A stretch of 64,000 nucleotides of DNA. Source: Seohaeicola_A nanhaiensis. Lineage in GTDB: Bacteria; Pseudomonadota; Alphaproteobacteria; Rhodobacterales; Rhodobacteraceae. Within the stretch, counting starts at the first letter, position 1. Each line of letters begins with the position of its first letter. The position numbers and the translations under genes were made by a program. The stretch is taken from NCBI RefSeq assembly GCF_042654245.1, contig NZ_JBHSGI010000002.1, positions 434,001-498,000 of the forward strand, given 5' to 3'. The notes below the pieces were generated by a model, which searched no databases, had not been told where the DNA came from, and was given only the letters and a program-made list of their open reading frames with translations. Below are positions 18,270 through 27,609 of this stretch, in pieces.

Positions 18270-19172
18270 ATGGGCTATGTGAAGACAGCGATGCTGATGG
18301 CGGCGATGACGGCGCTCTTCATGGGTGTCGGATATCTGCTGGGCGGATCGGGCGGCGCGGTTATGGCGCTCGTGGTGGCCGCCGCCATGAACGCGATGAC
18401 CTGGTGGAACTCGGACCGCATGGTGCTGAGGATGCACAATGCGCAGCCCCTGGCACCGAACGATCGCATGGGTCTGCATGCCCTTACGGCAAACCTGGCG
18501 CGCAATGCGGGCCTGCCTGCGCCCAAGGTCTATCTGATCGACACGCCCCAGCCCAATGCCTTTGCCACCGGTCGCAACCCATCCAATGCCGCCGTCGCCA
18601 TCACGTCGGGCCTTGTGCGCAGCCTGTCGCGGGAGGAGCTGGCCGGCGTGATCGCGCACGAGCTGGCGCATATCCGCAACCATGACACGGCGATCATGAC
18701 CGTGACCGCCACATTTGCCGGTGCGATCTCGATGCTTGCCAATTTCGCCATGTTCTTTGGCGGATCGCGCGAACGGATGGGCGTACTGGGCTCGCTCCTG
18801 ATGATGTTTCTGGCCCCGCTGGCTGCGGCGCTCGTTCAGATGGCGATCAGCCGGACGCGGGAATATGCGGCTGACAAGGCCGGAGCCGAGATATGCGGGC
18901 AGCCCCTTTGGCTGGCCTCGGCGCTGGAGAAGATCGCCATGGGTGCCGCGCGTATCGACAACGATACCGCCGAGCGCCATCCGGCCACCGCGCATATGTT
19001 CATCATAAATCCGCTGCATGTACACAAGCGGGACAACCTTTTTGCGACCCATCCGGCGACCGAGAACCGGGTCGCAGCGCTGCGCGCGATGGCCGGCCGC
19101 GGCGGCGCGGCACCGACGGGCAGCGGCGAAAGGCTTTCTGAAAGCCGTGTCCCGAAGGTGCGCCGCCACTGA
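18270..19172 (+). CDS. htpX: HtpX-type M48 zinc metalloprotease, 300 aa
   Basis: A membrane-bound M48 protease for quality control of inner-membrane proteins. Two N-terminal TM helices (about 6-25 and 28-45) precede the HELAH zinc motif (H130, E131, H134), with a third ligand expected in REYAADKAGAE. Two more hydrophobic segments lie at about 140-160 and 170-190. The start ATG follows a GGAGA-like site. Size matches HtpX (about 290 aa). It has its own 89-bp leader after ugpC and is probably transcribed separately. Confidence 0.93.
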   Translation: MGYVKTAMLMAAMTALFMGVGYLLGGSGGAVMALVVAAAMNAMTWWNSDRMVLRMHNAQPLAPNDRMGLHALTANLARNAGLPAPKVYLIDTPQPNAFATGRNPSNAAVAITSGLVRSLSREELAGVIAHELAHIRNHDTAIMTVTATFAGAISMLANFAMFFGGSRERMGVLGSLLMMFLAPLAAALVQMAISRTREYAADKAGAEICGQPLWLASALEKIAMGAARIDNDTAERHPATAHMFIINPLHVHKRDNLFATHPATENRVAALRAMAGRGGAAPTGSGERLSESRVPKVRRH

Positions 19173-19217
19173 GACCGCAGATCCGGCGTGACCCGTGATC
19201 CGGAGATCCTGCCTGGC

Positions 19218-20216
19218 TCAGGGTGAATCGGCGTCCCCTGCGATGATGGTTGCCCTTCCGTCGCTGCGCGCCCCCTGACTGTCGCCCTCGCATACCGCCA
19301 TCAAGGCGCTGCGCAAATGATGGATGGCCGGCAAGTGATCGCTCTCGTGCAGGGTGACGAAGCATATCCGGATCGGCGGCAGCGACAAATCCGGTGTCAC
19401 AAGCGGAACGATCCTGTTTCCGGCGACCTCTGTTTCCAGCAGCACTCGCGGCACGCAGATCAATACGCCGGTCTCTACAGCCAGACAGAGCTGCGAAATC
19501 GGATCGGCGCCGACCTCTATGGCTGGCAGCGGTGCAGGCACCCCGCAATTGCGGAAGGCCGTTTCGATCGAGCTTCGGTTGTTCGTTTCTGCGGAGGGAA
19601 GCGCCCAGGGCCATCCGGCAAGTTCCGCAGCCGAAACCTGATGGCGCGACGCCAGCGGATGATCGACTGAGCAGGCCACGACCAGACCGGTTTCGGTCAG
19701 CGGTTCGTATCGCAGCAGATCGGCGATTGGCACCGGCATCGTCGCCCAATCGACGCGTCCCACGTAGCAGTCCAGCTCCCCGTCCAGCAGCCCGGAGACC
19801 ATCGTTCCGACCGTTCCCGCGGCAAGCCTCACCCGGATATCCGCGTCGGAGACGCTCAAGTGACGCAAGGCGGAGGGGATGAGTTTGTAGAGACAGGCCG
19901 GATTGGTGCCGACCCGTACGACCGTGGGCTTGTCCGTGCGCAATTCCAAGGCGAGTTGGTCGAAGATCGCGAGGCCTGCCTTCGCCCGCTGCAAGGCCAC
20001 CCTGCCGACGGGGGACAGCACCGCCCCGCGCACAGACCGCTCGACGAGGGTCGCACCGAAGGCATATTCGAGATCCTTCAACATTTGCGAGACAGCCGGT
20101 TGGGTGAGGTTCATCGCCTCGGCCACGGCGCGCAGGGACTTGTGGCGGTCGATGAGTTCCAAAAGGCGGAGCTGGCGCAACCGCAGATGATCGAGATGGG
20201 GAGACGATTGAAGCAT
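19218..20216 (-). CDS. LysR-family transcriptional regulator, 332 aa
   Basis: An N-terminal winged HTH (LRLRQLRLLELIDRHKSLRAVAEAMNLTQPAVSQMLKDLEYAFGATL region) and a type 2 periplasmic-binding-like effector domain (about 100-310), standard for LysR regulators. It is transcribed divergently from tctBAC and the CoA-transferase gene, the usual position for a LysR activator of a tricarboxylate-type catabolic operon. The effector is probably the transported acid or its CoA derivative (inference). Its final 20-30 residues are low in complexity. Confidence 0.9.
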   Translation of the reverse strand: MLQSSPHLDHLRLRQLRLLELIDRHKSLRAVAEAMNLTQPAVSQMLKDLEYAFGATLVERSVRGAVLSPVGRVALQRAKAGLAIFDQLALELRTDKPTVVRVGTNPACLYKLIPSALRHLSVSDADIRVRLAAGTVGTMVSGLLDGELDCYVGRVDWATMPVPIADLLRYEPLTETGLVVACSVDHPLASRHQVSAAELAGWPWALPSAETNNRSSIETAFRNCGVPAPLPAIEVGADPISQLCLAVETGVLICVPRVLLETEVAGNRIVPLVTPDLSLPPIRICFVTLHESDHLPAIHHLRSALMAVCEGDSQGARSDGRATIIAGDADSP

Positions 20217-20258
20217 AAGGAATACCTATCACATTCAAGAATCTTTCGACTATTCCTT
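20217..20258. promoter_or_regulatory. candidate LysR-binding region upstream of tctB
   Basis: AAGGAATA (20217-20224) and TATTCCTT (20251-20258) form an 8-bp inverted repeat with a 26-bp spacer, directly before the LysR start and inside the divergent gap with tctB. Location suits a regulator site, but spacing is wider than the usual T-N11-A LysR box. Confidence 0.35.
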
Positions 20259-20389
20259 TTCGCTCGGTGTCAGTAGGCCTGACGCGGAGGAGAATGCGGC
20301 ATCGGGCGTTTCCCGAAGCTGGCAGAGGAGAAGCGCGCCGGCCGGTCTGATTGGCCCTGCCTGTGCGGTTGGCAGACGGGAGGACAGGC

Positions 20390-20839
20390 ATGAAACGAGC
20401 GAACCTCGTCTCGGGGGCGCTGCTGGCGGCATTCGGATTGGTAATGCTGATCTTCGTGGTGCCCGCACAGATCGAAGCGGCGCCAGACGGCTATGTCTCG
20501 CCGCGCCTCGTGCCTAATATCGCCCTGATCCTGATCGTCGGGCTTTCATTGCTGCTGGTGATCAAGAGCCTGCGCCCGACCAGGGACGGCGGGACAGGGC
20601 CGAATGGCGTCTTTTCGCGCGGCGAGATGGTTGCGCTGATCAAGATCGCTGCCGTGTTCGCGATCAGTCTGACCGCCTTCATTCTGGGTTCGTCGCTTCT
20701 GGCCGGGATCCTTCTGATCCTGGGAACGCTCGTACTTCTCGGCGAACGTCGCCCTGCAATTCTGTTTCTGATGCCGGCGAGCCTTATGCTGGCCGTCTGG
20801 GCGCTGTTCTACAAGCTGCTCGGCAGCCCGATCGTGTGA
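20390..20839 (+). CDS. tctB: tripartite tricarboxylate transporter small permease TctB, 149 aa
   Basis: The small four-TM membrane subunit of a TTT transporter (DUF1468 type), with the typical ADGYVSPRLVPNIALILI region after the first helix. I placed the start at 20390 because GGGAGGA precedes it; the open frame extends 13 codons further without such a site. It lies 7 bp upstream of tctA. TTT systems import di- and tricarboxylates or aromatic acids. Confidence 0.88.
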   Translation: MKRANLVSGALLAAFGLVMLIFVVPAQIEAAPDGYVSPRLVPNIALILIVGLSLLLVIKSLRPTRDGGTGPNGVFSRGEMVALIKIAAVFAISLTAFILGSSLLAGILLILGTLVLLGERRPAILFLMPASLMLAVWALFYKLLGSPIV

Positions 20840-20846
20840 GCCTGTC

Positions 20847-22400
20847 ATGGAGCAACTGATCGTCGGATTTCAGAACGTCATGACGCCTTCAACCCTGTTC
20901 TGGGTGACGGTTGGCGTTACGCTTGGGTATGTGCTGGGGGCGCTGCCTGGGCTGGGCAAGGCGACCGGAATTGCGGTCGCCATACCGATGACATTCTATC
21001 TTGCTCCGGTCGCGGCCATCGCGCTGCTGATTGGCATCGCCAAGGGAAGCGCCGCAGGGAGCGCGGTTTCGGCGATCCTGCTGAATACACCCGGCGAGCC
21101 CTCATCGGCGCCGACCGCGCTGGACGGATATCCGCTGGCACGTCAGGGCAAGGCACAGAAGGCGCTCAAGATGGGGCTGTTCGCCTCGGTGATAGGAGAT
21201 TTCCTGTCGACCATCGTGCTTATCGCGCTGGCCGCCCCACTGGCACATTACGCCCTGCTGATCGGGCCGGTGGAACTGTGCAGCATACTTCTGTTCTCGC
21301 TGACCTTCATCGGTGGCCTGGCCGGACGCTCGATGCTCAAGGGGCTGATTGCCGCCGCCTTCGGCGTGCTGTTCGCGACGGTTGGGATCGAGACCGAGAC
21401 CTTCATCCCGCGGCTGACCGTCGGACTGCTGGAACTTGACGACGGGATTTCGCTGGTACCGATGGCCATTGGCATGCTGGCTGTCGCTGAAATGATCCTA
21501 CAGGCCGGCAACGCGCAAAAGATCGACAGGGAGGCCACGGCGATCACCGATGGCGCCTCGCCCGACGACCGTCGGGTGACACCGGCCGAATGGCGCCGTT
21601 GTCTGCCGGTCATCGGGCGCGGCACGCTGATCGGTTGTATTGTGGGGATCCTGCCCGGATTGGGGGCCAGCGTCGGTTCATTCCTGTCCTATGGTGCGAC
21701 ACAGAGGGCCTCCAAAACGCCCGAGGCTTTCGGCACCGGCATGATAGAAGGTGTGGCCGCCGCCGAAAGCGCAGACAATGCTGTGGTTCCGTCGAGTTTT
21801 GTCCCGCTGTTCGCGCTGGGGATTCCGGGCAGCGTGATCGCTGCCATCCTGATTGCCGCCCTGACCCTGCATGGAATGACCCCGGGCCCAATGATGTTTG
21901 TGGAGCAGCCGCAACTGGTGGCCGATCTCTATGCCGCCATGCTGTGCGCCAGCGTGATCCTGCTGATCGTGGGATATGCCGGCCAGAGGATATTTGCACA
22001 GGTCATCCGGGTGCCGGTCCGGCTGATCATTCCGGTGGTCCTGTTCCTGTGCTGCATCGGCGCCTATATGGAAACCAACAGCCTGTTCTCCATTTATGTG
22101 ATGCTGGCCTTTGCGCTGCTGGGCTTTTTCGCGCGCAAGCTCGAGTTCTCCTTTGTCACCTTCCTGATCGGCTTCGTGATCGGACCAAATCTTGAGCTGA
22201 CCTTCCGCCAGTCGCTGCAAATTCTCGACCACGATCTGATGCGCCTGCCCGGCCATCCCATCGCGCTGGTCTTCGGCGCGCTGACGGTCGCGACCGTCCT
22301 CTGGATCAACCACAGCAACATGCGCGCCGCAGCATCGAAAGCCGGCTCCAGCGCGAGCCGTACCGACCGGACCGCCAATACCGAACATACGCAGATCTGA
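20847..22400 (+). CDS. tctA: tripartite tricarboxylate transporter large permease TctA, 517 aa
   Basis: The large permease with about 12 TM helices. Hallmarks are GALPGLGKATGIAVAIPMTF near residue 31 and its repeat GILPGLGASVGSFLSYGATQR near 270, plus LLNTPGEPSSAPTALDGYPLARQGKAQKAL, the conserved substrate/ion region. Order and spacing (tctB-tctA-tctC) indicate one operon. Substrate unknown. Confidence 0.93.
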   Translation: MEQLIVGFQNVMTPSTLFWVTVGVTLGYVLGALPGLGKATGIAVAIPMTFYLAPVAAIALLIGIAKGSAAGSAVSAILLNTPGEPSSAPTALDGYPLARQGKAQKALKMGLFASVIGDFLSTIVLIALAAPLAHYALLIGPVELCSILLFSLTFIGGLAGRSMLKGLIAAAFGVLFATVGIETETFIPRLTVGLLELDDGISLVPMAIGMLAVAEMILQAGNAQKIDREATAITDGASPDDRRVTPAEWRRCLPVIGRGTLIGCIVGILPGLGASVGSFLSYGATQRASKTPEAFGTGMIEGVAAAESADNAVVPSSFVPLFALGIPGSVIAAILIAALTLHGMTPGPMMFVEQPQLVADLYAAMLCASVILLIVGYAGQRIFAQVIRVPVRLIIPVVLFLCCIGAYMETNSLFSIYVMLAFALLGFFARKLEFSFVTFLIGFVIGPNLELTFRQSLQILDHDLMRLPGHPIALVFGALTVATVLWINHSNMRAAASKAGSSASRTDRTANTEHTQI

Positions 22401-22417
22401 AAACGGGAGAAAAAGAC

Positions 22418-23386
22418 ATGCACAAGACCAAGAGACGAACATTCATCGGATCCGCCAGCGCCGCCCTGCTGGCATTGGCAGGGTTGGCTGCTGGAAGCGC
22501 CCTTGCCGGAGACTATCCGGACCGCCCGATCACCATGTTCGTGGGCTACAAGGCCGGAGGACAGACCGATCTGGTCGGACGCGGTGTGGCCCGGGTACTG
22601 TCAGAGCAGTTGGGCGTTCCGGTCAACGTGGTCAACAAACCCGGCGGAGGCGGAATCCTGGCCGCCCATGAACTGCAGAAGGCCGCACCCGACGGCTATA
22701 CCGTTCTGTTTCACTCCAACAGCGTGGTGAACTCCGAGCCCTTCATGCTCAAACGTGTGACGTTCAAGCCTGACGATTTCGAGTATGCCGGGATGATCAC
22801 CGCCTACCAGGTGGGTTTGGCGACCCAGAAGGACGCCCCCTACGATACCGTGGCGGAGTTTGTCGCATGGGCGAAGGAAAATCCCGGGTTCAGCTTCGGA
22901 TCGCTGAGTCCTACGGCTCGGATGACCATGGAAGTGCTCGCCAAGCAGGAGGGACTTGATGTCAATATCGTGCCCCTCAAGGGCGGCGGGGACATGATGA
23001 ACGCGCTTCTTGGCAATCAGGTCGCCCTGGTTCTGTCGGGAGGCATTCATTACAAATATCCCGATCAGCTCAAGACCATCGCCGCGCTGACCACCTTCCG
23101 CCATCCCTCGGCCCCCGATGTCGAGACGATCAACGAGGCCGGCTATCAGCTCGGGATGGATTCGCGTACCACGCTCATGCTGCCCAAAGGCACACCGCGG
23201 GCGGTGCTGGAACGGCTGAGCAACGCCCTGAAGGCCGCCGAGACCGACGCCGATTTCGCCAAGATCGTCGGCGCCGCGGAAATCCCGATTCTCTACAAAG
23301 ATCTGGATGAGGCCACGGCCGAGATGCAGCAGAGCTATGAAAGCAACAAGGCGATCTTCGAGGCCGCCGGCATCACCCCGCAGTGA
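22418..23386 (+). CDS. tctC: TctC/Bug-family periplasmic binding protein, 322 aa
   Basis: A tripartite tricarboxylate transporter receptor with an N-terminal signal peptide of TAT-like form (KRRTFIGSASAALLALAGLAAGSALA), then DYPDRPITMFVGYKAGGQTDLVGR and NVVNKPGGGGILAAHEL, both Bug-family signatures. It captures a carboxylate in the periplasm for TctAB. It is the third gene of the operon and is followed by an intercistronic hairpin and then a CoA-transferase gene that may act on the same acid. Confidence 0.92.
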   Translation: MHKTKRRTFIGSASAALLALAGLAAGSALAGDYPDRPITMFVGYKAGGQTDLVGRGVARVLSEQLGVPVNVVNKPGGGGILAAHELQKAAPDGYTVLFHSNSVVNSEPFMLKRVTFKPDDFEYAGMITAYQVGLATQKDAPYDTVAEFVAWAKENPGFSFGSLSPTARMTMEVLAKQEGLDVNIVPLKGGGDMMNALLGNQVALVLSGGIHYKYPDQLKTIAALTTFRHPSAPDVETINEAGYQLGMDSRTTLMLPKGTPRAVLERLSNALKAAETDADFAKIVGAAEIPILYKDLDEATAEMQQSYESNKAIFEAAGITPQ

Positions 23387-23412
23387 CGGCGGCCTTGTCC
23401 TGACATCTGTCT

Positions 23413-23437
23413 GGCGGACCGGCCCTTCCGGTCCGCC
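23413..23437 (+). other. intercistronic hairpin after tctC
   Basis: GGCGGACCGG-CCCTT-CCGGTCCGCC is a perfect 10-bp stem followed by CTTTCC. It may partly terminate transcription or protect the tctC 3' end, lowering expression of the downstream CoA-transferase relative to the binding protein. Confidence 0.6.
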
Positions 23438-23472
23438 CTTTCCAAAATACACTCCCGACAAAGAGGCGACCC

Positions 23473-24675
23473 ATGTTCAAGCCGCTTGAAGGCGTTCGCG
23501 TGATCGATCTGAGCCAAGTCCTGGCCGGACCCTATGCCACCTACCAGCTTGCCCTTCTGGGGGCCGAGGTCATCAAGATCGAGAAGCCGGGAGAGGGCGA
23601 CTGGACACGTGTCGGCGGACCGCTGCCCGATCTGGCGGAACGCCGCATGGCACTGGGGTTCCTCGGTCACAATGCCGGGAAGAAATCCGTCACGGTCGAT
23701 CTGAAGACACCGGAAGGCATTGCACTGGTCCGGCAGCTGGTCGCCAGCGCCGATATCTTTGTCGAGAATTTCAAGCCCGGAGTCGCAGAGCGGCTGGGCC
23801 TGGGGTTCGAGGCACTGAAAGAGATCAACCCGAAACTCGTGTTCTGTTCGATCTCTGCCTTTGGCCAGGATGGTCCATTCAGCCACCGTCCAGCCTATGA
23901 CCATGTCATCCAGGGCATGTGCGGCATCATGCTGACCACCGGCAAGCCGGGAGACGGCCCGGTCAAGGTGGGCGCGCCCTATATCGACTATGCCACCGGA
24001 ATGAATGCAGCTTTCGCGATCCTGGCGGGTCTGCGCGAGACCGAGCGCACCGGGGCGGCGGTGCAGGTGGACGTCGCCATGCTGGATACGTCCCTGATGC
24101 TCATGGCCTCGCTGATGAGCACGCATCTGACCACCGGGTGGAAACCGGTTCAGAACGGAAACGAGGCTTGGAGCGCCAGCCCCTCCTCCGGGGCCTTTGC
24201 CACGGCGGAGGGTGTGCTGATGCTGGCTGCCAATCACGACATCCAGTTCCGCAACCTTTGCCGTGCCATCGCGCGGGACGACATCCTGAGCGACCCCCGA
24301 TGGAACACGCCGGCAGATCGTCACAAGAACTGGAAGGACCTGCGCGAAACGCTGGAAGAGACTTTCCGCACCCGACCCGCGGCCGAATGGGAAGACATCC
24401 TGGCCACCGCCGCTGTGCCCGCTGGCCGGGTGCGCGGCATGGATGAGATTCTGGCCGAGCCGCAGATTGCCGTGCGTGGGCTGACGCATGAAATCCGGGT
24501 AGAGGGCCATAACGCGCCTGTTCACATTCCGGCCATGAGTTTCAAGGCGAATGGCCGGATTTCCACACCGGACTTGCCGCCTCCCACCCTGGGCGCGGAT
24601 ACGGAGGCCGTCTTGCAGGCAGCCGGCGTGTCGCGCGAGCAGTTTGACATGCTACGCCGCGCAAAGGTCGTCTGA
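23473..24675 (+). CDS. class III CoA-transferase (CaiB/BaiF family), 400 aa
   Basis: A formyl-CoA-transferase-like enzyme that moves CoA between carboxylic acids. Motifs are VIDLSQVLAGPYATYQLALLGAEVIKIE (10-37), ENFKPG (98-103) and the catalytic Asp in PYIDYATGMNAAF (D172), which forms the mixed anhydride. GAGGCGA lies before the ATG. The gene follows tctBAC on the same strand, so it probably activates the acid imported by that transporter (inference). Candidates for the family include oxalate, mesaconate, itaconate/succinate, carnitine and phenyl-lactate; sequence alone does not choose. Confidence 0.9.
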   Translation: MFKPLEGVRVIDLSQVLAGPYATYQLALLGAEVIKIEKPGEGDWTRVGGPLPDLAERRMALGFLGHNAGKKSVTVDLKTPEGIALVRQLVASADIFVENFKPGVAERLGLGFEALKEINPKLVFCSISAFGQDGPFSHRPAYDHVIQGMCGIMLTTGKPGDGPVKVGAPYIDYATGMNAAFAILAGLRETERTGAAVQVDVAMLDTSLMLMASLMSTHLTTGWKPVQNGNEAWSASPSSGAFATAEGVLMLAANHDIQFRNLCRAIARDDILSDPRWNTPADRHKNWKDLRETLEETFRTRPAAEWEDILATAAVPAGRVRGMDEILAEPQIAVRGLTHEIRVEGHNAPVHIPAMSFKANGRISTPDLPPPTLGADTEAVLQAAGVSREQFDMLRRAKVV

Positions 24676-24683
24676 GTGAAATC

Positions 24684-25967
24684 CTAGAAGCCGCTTACCT
24701 TCGGCAGCCAGGTCGACAGAAACGGCACGAAGGTGATCGTCAGCAGGGCGGCCGCGAGCGCCAGGAAGAACGGCGGCATCTCGCGGATCAGGGTCGAGGG
24801 TTTCAGTCCGACAGTCGAGGAGACGACGAAGATCAGGCTCCCGACCGGTGGCGTTGTCAGGCCGAGCGTCAGGTTGACGATCACAATGATCGCGAAATGG
24901 TTCGGGTCGATCCCAAGCGCCAGGCTGATCGGCGCGAGGATCGGAACGAGGATCATCACACCCGGCAGAGGGTCCATGAACAGGCCGAAGACGAGCAGGA
25001 GCACGTTGACCGCAAGCAGGAAGGCAATCGGCGACAGGTCCCAGGAAATGATCGTCTCGGCGAGGAATTGCGGCACGCCCTCGATGATCAGGACCCAGGC
25101 GAAGGCGCGCGCCGCTCCGAGGATCAGCAGCACCGCTCCCGAGGTCAGAGCCGCGCGCAGCACGATGCCGGGCAGATCGCGCAGCCGCAGGGAACGGTAG
25201 ACGAACATGCCGACGAGAAGGGCGTAGAAGACCGCGATGACCGAGGCCTCGGTCGGTGTGAAGACGCCAAAGCGGATGCCGCCGACGATCAGCACGATCA
25301 GGAGCAGCGCGGGCACCGCATAGATGGCGATTTTCACAATCTCGGCCAGAGCCGGCATCGGCTCTCCCGAGGCGTAGTTGCGCCGCTTGCTGACCTGCGC
25401 ATTGGCCACCAAGACCATCAGGGTGATCAGCAGACCCGGCAGGACACCGGCCATGAACAGAGAGCCGACCGACACCTGCTGATCCTGCATCGCGTAGATA
25501 ATCATGGTGATCGACGGGGGGATAATCGGCCCCACGACCGCGCTGGCAATGGTCAAGGCGCCGGCATAGGGGCGGTCATAGCCCCCCTTTTCCATCATGC
25601 GGATCATCATCGTGCCAGGGCCTGCCGCATCTGCCAGCGCGCTGCCGGAAATGCCTGCGAACATCGCGGAGCTGATGACGTTGGCATGGCCGAGACCGCC
25701 GCGCATGTGGCCGACGAGCGATTGCGCCAGGCGAAGGATGGCCTGGGTCACGGCGCCGCCGGTCATGATCTCGGAAGCGAGAATGAAGAAGGGCACCGCG
25801 AGCAGCGGAAAGCTGTCGAGGCCCGAGAACATCTCTTTCACGACGACGAGATGCGGATAGGTCGACGCGAGGCTGATCGCAGCAAAGACCGCGATGGCCA
25901 TGGCAAAAGCCACCGGGAGGCCAAGCGCCAGAAGCAGGAAAAGGGCGGGAAAGAGGATCTCAGCCAT
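24684..25967 (-). CDS. dctM: TRAP transporter large permease DctM, 427 aa
   Basis: A 12-TM TRAP permease starting MAEILFPALFLLLALGLPVAFA. It carries the DctM pattern PFFILASEIMTGGAVTQAILRLAQSLVGHMRGGL and GPIIPPSITMIIYAM, with GLTTPPVGSLIFV near the end. I set the start at 25967, overlapping the dctQ stop by 8 bp; the frame is open to 26033 but that stretch lies inside dctQ. It is the last gene of an operon that converges with the CoA-transferase gene, stop codons only 8 bp apart. Confidence 0.92.
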   Translation of the reverse strand: MAEILFPALFLLLALGLPVAFAMAIAVFAAISLASTYPHLVVVKEMFSGLDSFPLLAVPFFILASEIMTGGAVTQAILRLAQSLVGHMRGGLGHANVISSAMFAGISGSALADAAGPGTMMIRMMEKGGYDRPYAGALTIASAVVGPIIPPSITMIIYAMQDQQVSVGSLFMAGVLPGLLITLMVLVANAQVSKRRNYASGEPMPALAEIVKIAIYAVPALLLIVLIVGGIRFGVFTPTEASVIAVFYALLVGMFVYRSLRLRDLPGIVLRAALTSGAVLLILGAARAFAWVLIIEGVPQFLAETIISWDLSPIAFLLAVNVLLLVFGLFMDPLPGVMILVPILAPISLALGIDPNHFAIIVIVNLTLGLTTPPVGSLIFVVSSTVGLKPSTLIREMPPFFLALAAALLTITFVPFLSTWLPKVSGF

Positions 25968-26487
25968 TGGCGCCGCCCGGCAGAGCGCCGTGATCGGTGC
26001 CGGAATCTCCAAGGTGCTTGTAGTCACCGGCAAGGATGAAGGGGCGCGCGATCAGCAGCAGATGCACGATCAGCAGCGCAAAACCGACCGGCATCGCCGC
26101 ATAGACGTAAAGGAAGGGAAGCCGCAGGGCGGGGGTGACCTGATACTGCATCCGCTGGGCGTATTGCCAGCCGACCTGAACCATGAAGGCGAAGAAGACC
26201 AGCAGGATCAGCACGATGGCCGCGCGGAGCAGCTTCTGCCCGGTCTTGGGCAGACTGTCCTGCAGGTTGGTGATTGCCACATGACCGCCGATGCGCAGGA
26301 TCAGCCCGGCCCCGGTGAACGTCAGCCAGATCATGAGATAGCGCGCCACCTCGTCCGCCCAGGGCAGCGAATGGGACGTGAGGTAGCGAAGGGAGATATT
26401 GGCGCCGACGACGATGGCCATGCCCGACAACATCAGGATCAATGCCCAGCCGTTCAGGACGACGAAGGTCTGCTCGAGCCGTTTCAC
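25960..26487 (-). CDS. dctQ: TRAP transporter small permease DctQ, 175 aa
   Basis: The four-TM small TRAP subunit, with SLPWADEVARYLMIWLTFTGAGLILRIGGHVAI, the usual conserved W-x-DE-RY and GGHV elements. It lies between dctP and dctM on the same strand and overlaps dctM. It is needed with DctM for Na+-driven import of the acid bound by DctP. Confidence 0.92.
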   Translation of the reverse strand: MKRLEQTFVVLNGWALILMLSGMAIVVGANISLRYLTSHSLPWADEVARYLMIWLTFTGAGLILRIGGHVAITNLQDSLPKTGQKLLRAAIVLILLVFFAFMVQVGWQYAQRMQYQVTPALRLPFLYVYAAMPVGFALLIVHLLLIARPFILAGDYKHLGDSGTDHGALPGGANG

Positions 26488-26505
26488 AGGGCGCCCCCGG
26501 AAGAT

Positions 26506-26532
26506 GCACCGGCGCCCCCTGGGCGCCGGTGC
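26506..26532 (-). other. intercistronic hairpin between dctP and dctQ
   Basis: GCACCGGCGCCC and GGGCGCCGGTGC form a perfect 12-bp stem with a 3-nt loop, right after the dctP stop. No U-run follows on the coding strand, so it is best read as an mRNA-stabilising or attenuating element that lets dctP exceed dctQM. Confidence 0.7.
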
Positions 26533-26539
26533 GCAGGTC

Positions 26540-27520
26540 TCACTTGAAGTTCACGATCGAGTCGACGAGGTCCTTGCCATAAGTGTTGTAGTACCCTTCG
26601 TAGGCAGAGGCGATCGACGCCTGGAATTCGGCCTTTTGTTCGGCCGACAGTTCGTTGACTTCCATGCCGCGCTCTTTGAGCGTTTCAACGCCGGTCTTCT
26701 CGACATTGTCGACATAGCCGCGCATTGCGGCGACCGCTTCCTTGCCGGCCTTCTCGAAGGCGGCTTTCTGTTCGTCGGTCAGACCATCCCAGAAGGGCTT
26801 GGACACCAGCAGCATGGCCGGCGAATAGACGTGGCCCGAGAGGGTCAGATACTTCTGGACCTCGTTGAGCTTTACCGAAACGATCACCGAGAGCGGGTTT
26901 TCCTGACCGTCGATCACGCCCTGCTGCAGCGACGAGACGACTTCCGGCCAGGCCATCGGGGTCGGCGCCGCACCCATGGCGTTGAAGGCCGCCAGGTGAA
27001 CCGGGTTCTCCATCGTGCGGATCTTCAGGCCTTCCACATCGGCCGGCGTGTGGATCGGATTGCGGTTGTTGGTGATGTGGCGGAAGCCCTGCTCTCCCCA
27101 TGCTAGACCGTGCAGACCGACATCATCGAACTTGGTCAGGATATCCTGTCCGATGGGCCCGTCCAGCACGGCGCGGGCATGGGCCAGGTCACGGAAGAGG
27201 AAGGGGATGTCGAAGACGCCAGTGTCGGGCACGAAGTTGGCCAGGGTGCCGGAGGAAACGATGGTCACCTCGACGGTGCCCAGTTGCAGGCCCTCGATCA
27301 CTTCGCGCTCGCCGCCGAGACCGGAGGACGGAAAATGCTTGAACTCGAAGGCATCGCCGGTTTCCGCCTTAACGACTTCTTCAAGTTTCGCTGCGGCGAC
27401 ACCGTAGTGGCTGTCGGGCGCCAGTGCATATCCGATCTTCACTTCGGTTTGCGCGAGCGCGGGCAGGCCCATTGCAAGAAGAACGCCGGCAGAAGCCAGG
27501 CCGCGGGTTACGAAAGTCAT
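26540..27520 (-). CDS. dctP: TRAP transporter DctP-type solute-binding protein, 326 aa
   Basis: A periplasmic binding protein with signal peptide MTFVTRGLASAGVLLAMGLPALA, and a DctP fold with EGLKIRTMENPVHLAAFNAMGAAPTPMAWPEV (about 165-196), whose Arg in KIRTME normally salt-bridges the substrate carboxylate. GVIDGQENP follows. GGGAGGA precedes the ATG. It is expressed with a beta-hydroxyacid dehydrogenase gene upstream, hinting that a hydroxy acid is imported and oxidised (inference). Confidence 0.93.
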   Translation of the reverse strand: MTFVTRGLASAGVLLAMGLPALAQTEVKIGYALAPDSHYGVAAAKLEEVVKAETGDAFEFKHFPSSGLGGEREVIEGLQLGTVEVTIVSSGTLANFVPDTGVFDIPFLFRDLAHARAVLDGPIGQDILTKFDDVGLHGLAWGEQGFRHITNNRNPIHTPADVEGLKIRTMENPVHLAAFNAMGAAPTPMAWPEVVSSLQQGVIDGQENPLSVIVSVKLNEVQKYLTLSGHVYSPAMLLVSKPFWDGLTDEQKAAFEKAGKEAVAAMRGYVDNVEKTGVETLKERGMEVNELSAEQKAEFQASIASAYEGYYNTYGKDLVDSIVNFK

Positions 27521-27609
27521 GGAATTCCTCCCTTTAAAGGTCCATCGTTGCTACACAAGGCAATTTTCGGAGGCAACCCCTCGGAGCGAGGGATTGGCCA
27601 AGCGCCCGT

